Source: Streptomyces rishiriensis | Lineage (GTDB): Bacteria > Actinomycetota > Actinomycetes > Streptomycetales > Streptomycetaceae | Direction: 5' to 3' | Length of the DNA stretch: 64,000 bases | NCBI RefSeq assembly: GCF_030815485.1 | Contig: NZ_JAUSWV010000002.1 | Coordinates: 3,534,001-3,598,000 of the forward strand | Shown here: one piece after another, positions 61,047 through 64,000 of the stretch | Numbering within the stretch: the stretch's first letter is position 1 | How the letters are laid out: each line of letters opens with the position of its first letter | Made by a program: the position numbers and the translations under genes | Notes under the pieces: model-generated | What the model was told of the DNA's origin: nothing | What the model saw: the letters and a program-made list of their open reading frames with translations, nothing else | Databases searched by the model: none

Positions 61047-61541
61047 ATGCACCCCGACCGCACCTCCACCACACGCTTCCCCGTCCCCGTCGACGCCGCA
61101 CTGCGCGCCGCCGGCTGGCAACCCGGACGCTGGGACATCAAACAGGCCGAGATCTGGGCCGACACCCTCCGCGACCACACCTCGCCCGCCGGCCACCGCC
61201 ACGCCGTCTTCCCGGCCGCCGTCGAGGCCTGGGCCGAATTCGGCGGCCTCACCATCGCCCCCACCGGCCCCGGCCGCCAGGTCGCACCCATCACCGTCCA
61301 CCTCGACCCCCTGCACGGCCTCCACCTCGCCCGCACCCTCGCCGACCTCGGCCGCGCCCTCGACACCGACGTCGCCCCTCTCGGCACCGAGACCGACACC
61401 CAGGGCATCCTCGCCATCGACGCCGAAGGCCGCGTCTACGCCCTCGACCACACCGGCGACTGGTATCTCGGCCCCGACATCGACCAGGCCCTCGGCGCCC
61501 TCACCGCCGGCATCGAACCCGTCCGCCTCACCGCCGGCTGA
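61047..61541 (+). CDS. SUKH-3 immunity protein
   Basis: 164 residues (MHPDRTSTTRFPVPVDAALR). Characteristic RFPVPVDAALRAAGWQPGRWD, FPAAVEAWAEFGGLTI, GILAIDAEGRVYALDHTGDW and YLGPDIDQALGALTAG. SUKH-3 proteins neutralise nucleic-acid-targeting toxins, here presumably the upstream deaminase. Cytosolic. A short repeat array separates it from the convergent kinase. Confidence 0.9.
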   Translation: MHPDRTSTTRFPVPVDAALRAAGWQPGRWDIKQAEIWADTLRDHTSPAGHRHAVFPAAVEAWAEFGGLTIAPTGPGRQVAPITVHLDPLHGLHLARTLADLGRALDTDVAPLGTETDTQGILAIDAEGRVYALDHTGDWYLGPDIDQALGALTAGIEPVRLTAG

Positions 61542-61552
61542 CCGACCGCCGC

Positions 61553-61660
61553 CCTCGTCCACGGATCCACGACGGCAGACCTACGACGGCACGCCCGGAC
61601 GGCAGACCTACGACGGCAGCCCCGGACCGCATCCCTGGACGGCACCCCTACGACGGCCCG
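61553..61660. repeat. GACGGC-based array between SUKH-3 and kinase genes
   Basis: Repeats of ACGACGGCAGACCTACGACG, CCGGACGGCAGACCTAC and CCTGGACGGCACCCCTACG across about 110 nt up to the kinase stop. Confidence 0.75.
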
Positions 61661-61662
61661 GC

Positions 61663-62949
61663 CTACGACGCCGGAATCACCGCCGACACCCGGAAGCCCC
61701 CCGCCTCCGTCGGCCCCGACACGAACACCCCACCCAGCGCCACCACGCGCTCCTTCATCCCCACCAGTCCGTTGCCCCCCGACGGGAACCCCGCCGACAA
61801 CGCCGACACCTCCGGCGGCGGACCGTTCTCCACCTGCATCGCGATCTCCCCCTCCCGATGCGCCAACCGGACATGCGTCTTGGCGCCCGCCGCATGCTTG
61901 TGCACGTTCGTCAACGCCTCCTGCACCACCCGGTACGCCGTCTGCTCCACCTCCCCCGCATACGCCCGCACCTTCCCCTCCACCAGCAACTCCACGACCA
62001 TCCCCGCCGCCGCCGACTGCCCCACCAACTCGTCGAGCTCCGACAGACAGGGCCCCTCGCCCTCCTCCGTCACCACCGCCGCGGCCACCCCCACCGCCAC
62101 CACCGGCACCGGGGCCGACGCCGACCGCTCCCCCGGACCACCGCTGCGCAGCACCCCGAGCATCTCCCGCAACTCGGTCAACGCCTGCCGCCCCATGTCA
62201 CCCACGAGCGCCGCGTTCCGCACCGCCTTCTCGGGGTCCTTCCGCGCCACCGCCTGCAACGCCGCCGCGTGGACGACCATCAGACTCACCCGATGCGCGA
62301 CCACGTCGTGCATCTCCCGCGCGATCCGGGTCCGCTCCTCGCCGCGCGCCCACTCCGCCCGTTCCTCCGCCCGCTCCGCGAGCAGCTGCAACTCACGCTC
62401 GAGACTGTCGGCCCGCTCCCGCAGGCTCTCCATGAGCCGCCGTCGCGCACCGACGTACATCCCGAGCAGCAGCGGCGGGGCGGTGAGTCCCAGCGAGGTC
62501 GTGATGGCGGCGAAGGGGATGAACCAGTCACCGATGGTCAGCCGGCCCTGGTCCATGCTCTGCCGCACCCGCACGAACGTCACGATCAGCGTCCCCACCA
62601 GCTGCATTCCCGCGAGCGAGGCGATGATCCGCCGGGGCAGCTCGGAGGCGGCGAGCGTGTACAGCCCCACGATGCCCATCAGGTAGCCCATCTGGGCCGG
62701 GGTGATCGCGATCGACACCAGCACCACCGCGATGGGCCACTTCCGCCGCACCACCAGAACCGACCCGGCGAGCAGTCCGAACACCACCCCCACCGCCGGC
62801 GGGATCCCCGCGTCCCGCGCGAACGGGATCCCCTCCACCGCGCACTCCACGGCGGACACCAACCCCAGGCTCCAGTCGAACGCCGCACTCCGCCATCTGG
62901 TCCACCACCACGGCCCTCCCAGGGCCGCCGTGTCCTCTTCCCCCGTCAT
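61663..62949 (-). CDS. Orphan NarL-type sensor histidine kinase
   Basis: 428 residues; the second ATG (62949) is chosen because GGAGG is 7 nt upstream while the first ATG is only 1 nt away. Five or six membrane segments (VGVVFGLLAGSVLVVRR, IAVVLVSIAITPAQMGYLMGIV, LAGMQLVGTLIVTFV, FAAITTSLGLTAPPLLLGMYV), a short coiled coil, then HisKA_3 with phospho-His near 214 (TRIAREMHDVVAHRVSL), N box EALTNVHKHA, G2 box GNGLVGMKERV. No response regulator gene lies within either neighbour. Confidence 0.92.
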   Translation of the reverse strand: MTGEEDTAALGGPWWWTRWRSAAFDWSLGLVSAVECAVEGIPFARDAGIPPAVGVVFGLLAGSVLVVRRKWPIAVVLVSIAITPAQMGYLMGIVGLYTLAASELPRRIIASLAGMQLVGTLIVTFVRVRQSMDQGRLTIGDWFIPFAAITTSLGLTAPPLLLGMYVGARRRLMESLRERADSLERELQLLAERAEERAEWARGEERTRIAREMHDVVAHRVSLMVVHAAALQAVARKDPEKAVRNAALVGDMGRQALTELREMLGVLRSGGPGERSASAPVPVVAVGVAAAVVTEEGEGPCLSELDELVGQSAAAGMVVELLVEGKVRAYAGEVEQTAYRVVQEALTNVHKHAAGAKTHVRLAHREGEIAMQVENGPPPEVSALSAGFPSGGNGLVGMKERVVALGGVFVSGPTEAGGFRVSAVIPAS

Positions 62950-63471
62950 GGTCATGCCTCCAGCCTACGGGCGCGACCCCCGGCTTTTCCGGCGACTTTC
63001 CCCGACCGGCCGTCACCACACTACGTAACCGAACAGCATCGAAACCCACCGGTATCCCTCGAACTGCTGAACCACGGCCGTTCGACCCGGAACCGAGCAT
63101 TCCGCCCGAGGGGTACGCAGGTGGCACATTCCCCCGGCAAGTACGCGGACTTCGAGGGGGCTGCGGGAGCGTGCGGTCGCGCCGCGGCGGGCGGGGCTCG
63201 CCCTCCGGCCGATCCGCGACCAACTCCAGCCGCACGAGGGCACCCCGCAACGCCTTGTCGAGGGCGAACCGTCCCGGAGCGGACGAAACACCCGCGAGCG
63301 ACGGACGACGTGTGCGAGAGGGCGCCGGAACCGCGACCGCGGCACGGGAATGGCGACCGCGGGGCCGGGTGCCGGCGCCGGCCTACACCGTCGCATCGAG
63401 GGCTGGTGGTACGGCATAGTAGGAGGCGCCACTCGGCAGTCCGGCCAAATGTCCGGTTCGGTCGAATTTAT
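62950..63471. other. Gap between kinase and tRNA-Gln, no gene
   Basis: About 520 nt with composition like intergenic DNA; scattered open frames lack ribosome sites. I see no structured element apart from the downstream tRNA. The kinase promoter must lie at its left end. Confidence 0.5.
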
Positions 63472-63543
63472 TCCCCCGTGGTGTAATTGGCAGCACTGTG
63501 GCTTTTGGTGCCATCTGTCCGGGTTCAAGTCCTGGCGGGGGAG
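63472..63543 (+). tRNA. tRNA-Gln(UUG)
   Basis: 72 nt, acceptor TCCCCCG/CGGGGGA with discriminator G, anticodon stem GTGGC/GCCAT with loop TTTTGGT, so the anticodon is UUG (reads CAA). T-loop GGGTTCAAGTCC present. CC follows but no full CCA is encoded. Immediately upstream of glmU. Confidence 0.95.
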
Positions 63544-63556
63544 CCGCGCCGGGACC

Positions 63557-63582
63557 GGGCCCTGACAGCACAGTCAGGGCCC
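63557..63582 (+). terminator. Hairpin after tRNA-Gln
   Basis: GGGCCCTGAC (63557-63566), AGCACA loop, GTCAGGGCCC (63573-63582), 13 nt after the tRNA. Confidence 0.85.
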
Positions 63583-63658
63583 GCTCTCATGTCCCCAAAG
63601 AAACGCCCCGGTATCCTTCGGATGTCCCACCCCACTCCACAGCCGAAGGGCAACTTCC

Positions 63659-64000
63659 GTGAGCGCCATTCGCCCGGCAGCCGTCGTCGTTCTCGCAGCG
63701 GGTGAGGGCACCCGTATGAAGTCCGCCATACCGAAGGTCCTGCACGAGATCAGCGGCCGCTCCCTCGTGGGCCATGTGCTGGCCGCGGCGCGTGAGTTGG
63801 ACCCCGAGAACCTGGTCGTCGTGGTCGGACACGCACGGGAGAAGGTCACGGCGCACCTCGCCGAGGTCGACCCCGGCGTACGCACCGCCGTGCAGGAGGA
63901 GCAGAACGGCACCGGGCACGCCGTCCGGATGGGGCTCGAGCAGCTCGGCGGCGGCGTCGACGGAACGGTGGTCGTCGTCTGCGGCGACACCCCGCTGCTC
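63659..64000 (+). CDS. glmU: Bifunctional UDP-GlcNAc pyrophosphorylase/GlcN-1-P acetyltransferase, 5' part
   Basis: GTG start; 114 residues before the window ends. The N-terminal pyrophosphorylase motif AAVVVLAAGEGTRMKSAIPK, the region LVVVVGHAREKV, VQEEQNGTGHAVRMGLE and VVVVCGDTPLL identify GlmU. Makes UDP-GlcNAc for peptidoglycan and other polymers. The C-terminal left-handed beta-helix acetyltransferase domain lies outside the window. Confidence 0.96.
   Translation, partial: MSAIRPAAVVVLAAGEGTRMKSAIPKVLHEISGRSLVGHVLAAARELDPENLVVVVGHAREKVTAHLAEVDPGVRTAVQEEQNGTGHAVRMGLEQLGGGVDGTVVVVCGDTPLL

Noticed and set aside
1..64000. In-frame TTA codons (bldA targets)
   Set aside because: All TTA/TAA triplets seen lie out of frame (for example in GGTTAC for Gly-Tyr) or in non-coding DNA; the scan was by eye only.

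Overview
This is a high-GC actinobacterial chromosome segment that is clearly Streptomyces. It carries bldA, the tRNA-Leu(UAA) that reads the rare TTA codon, two resuscitation-promoting-factor-type muralytic proteins (one behind a ydaO/c-di-AMP riboswitch leader), NDH-2 with Rex-type operators, GTG/TTG starts, and core genes (hutU, eno, mfd, glmU). The order is that of a conserved core arm; from memory it parallels the S. coelicolor SCO3073 to SCO3122 stretch. I see no insertion sequence, prophage, integrase, attachment site or CRISPR array.

Region by region. 1-9.7 kb: almost complete urocanate hydratase on the minus strand; a four-gene cassette of three roadblock/LC7-like proteins plus a DUF4388-type protein; a membrane protein; an RpiR regulator preceded by a probable gene remnant; a small membrane protein; a divergent SDR/XRE pair. 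9.7-18.6 kb: cystathionine beta-synthase, SGNH hydrolase, thiolase, small conserved proteins, Bax-inhibitor-1 family protein, pobA with promoter and operator, and bldA. 19-30 kb: MacB-like ABC exporter, cyclopropane synthase-like methyltransferase, NDH-2, a Ppx/GppA-DUF501 pair, FtsB/DivIC-like protein, enolase. 30-38.6 kb: rpfA with riboswitch, a second Rpf protein, P450, MazG, a SurA_N lipoprotein, a DUF1906 secreted protein, an HNH lipoprotein and a small antitoxin-like protein. 39-54.4 kb: a helical protein/TetR divergon, mfd, a second MacB-like ABC pair, an MFS exporter, DUF485 plus sodium:solute symporter, and a TetR/aldo-keto reductase divergon. 54.9-64 kb: a DivIVA-like coiled-coil protein, a divergent deaminase/HNH/SUKH toxin-immunity cluster, an orphan histidine kinase, tRNA-Gln(UUG) and the start of glmU.

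The most unusual part is 56.0-61.5 kb: two minus-strand genes (a YrhB/Imm35-like, Pro/Gly-rich, deaminase and SUKH-4 fusion of about 1008 residues, and a WHH-type nuclease plus SUKH fusion) face two plus-strand genes (a YwqJ-like deaminase and a SUKH-3 protein). None has a secretion signal. Other points are the GTPase-less roadblock cassette, a perfect 38-bp palindrome inside an MFS gene, two Rex-type sites at ndh, and several degenerate tandem arrays at gene borders. All family assignments were made by reading translations and recalled family knowledge, without database searches.
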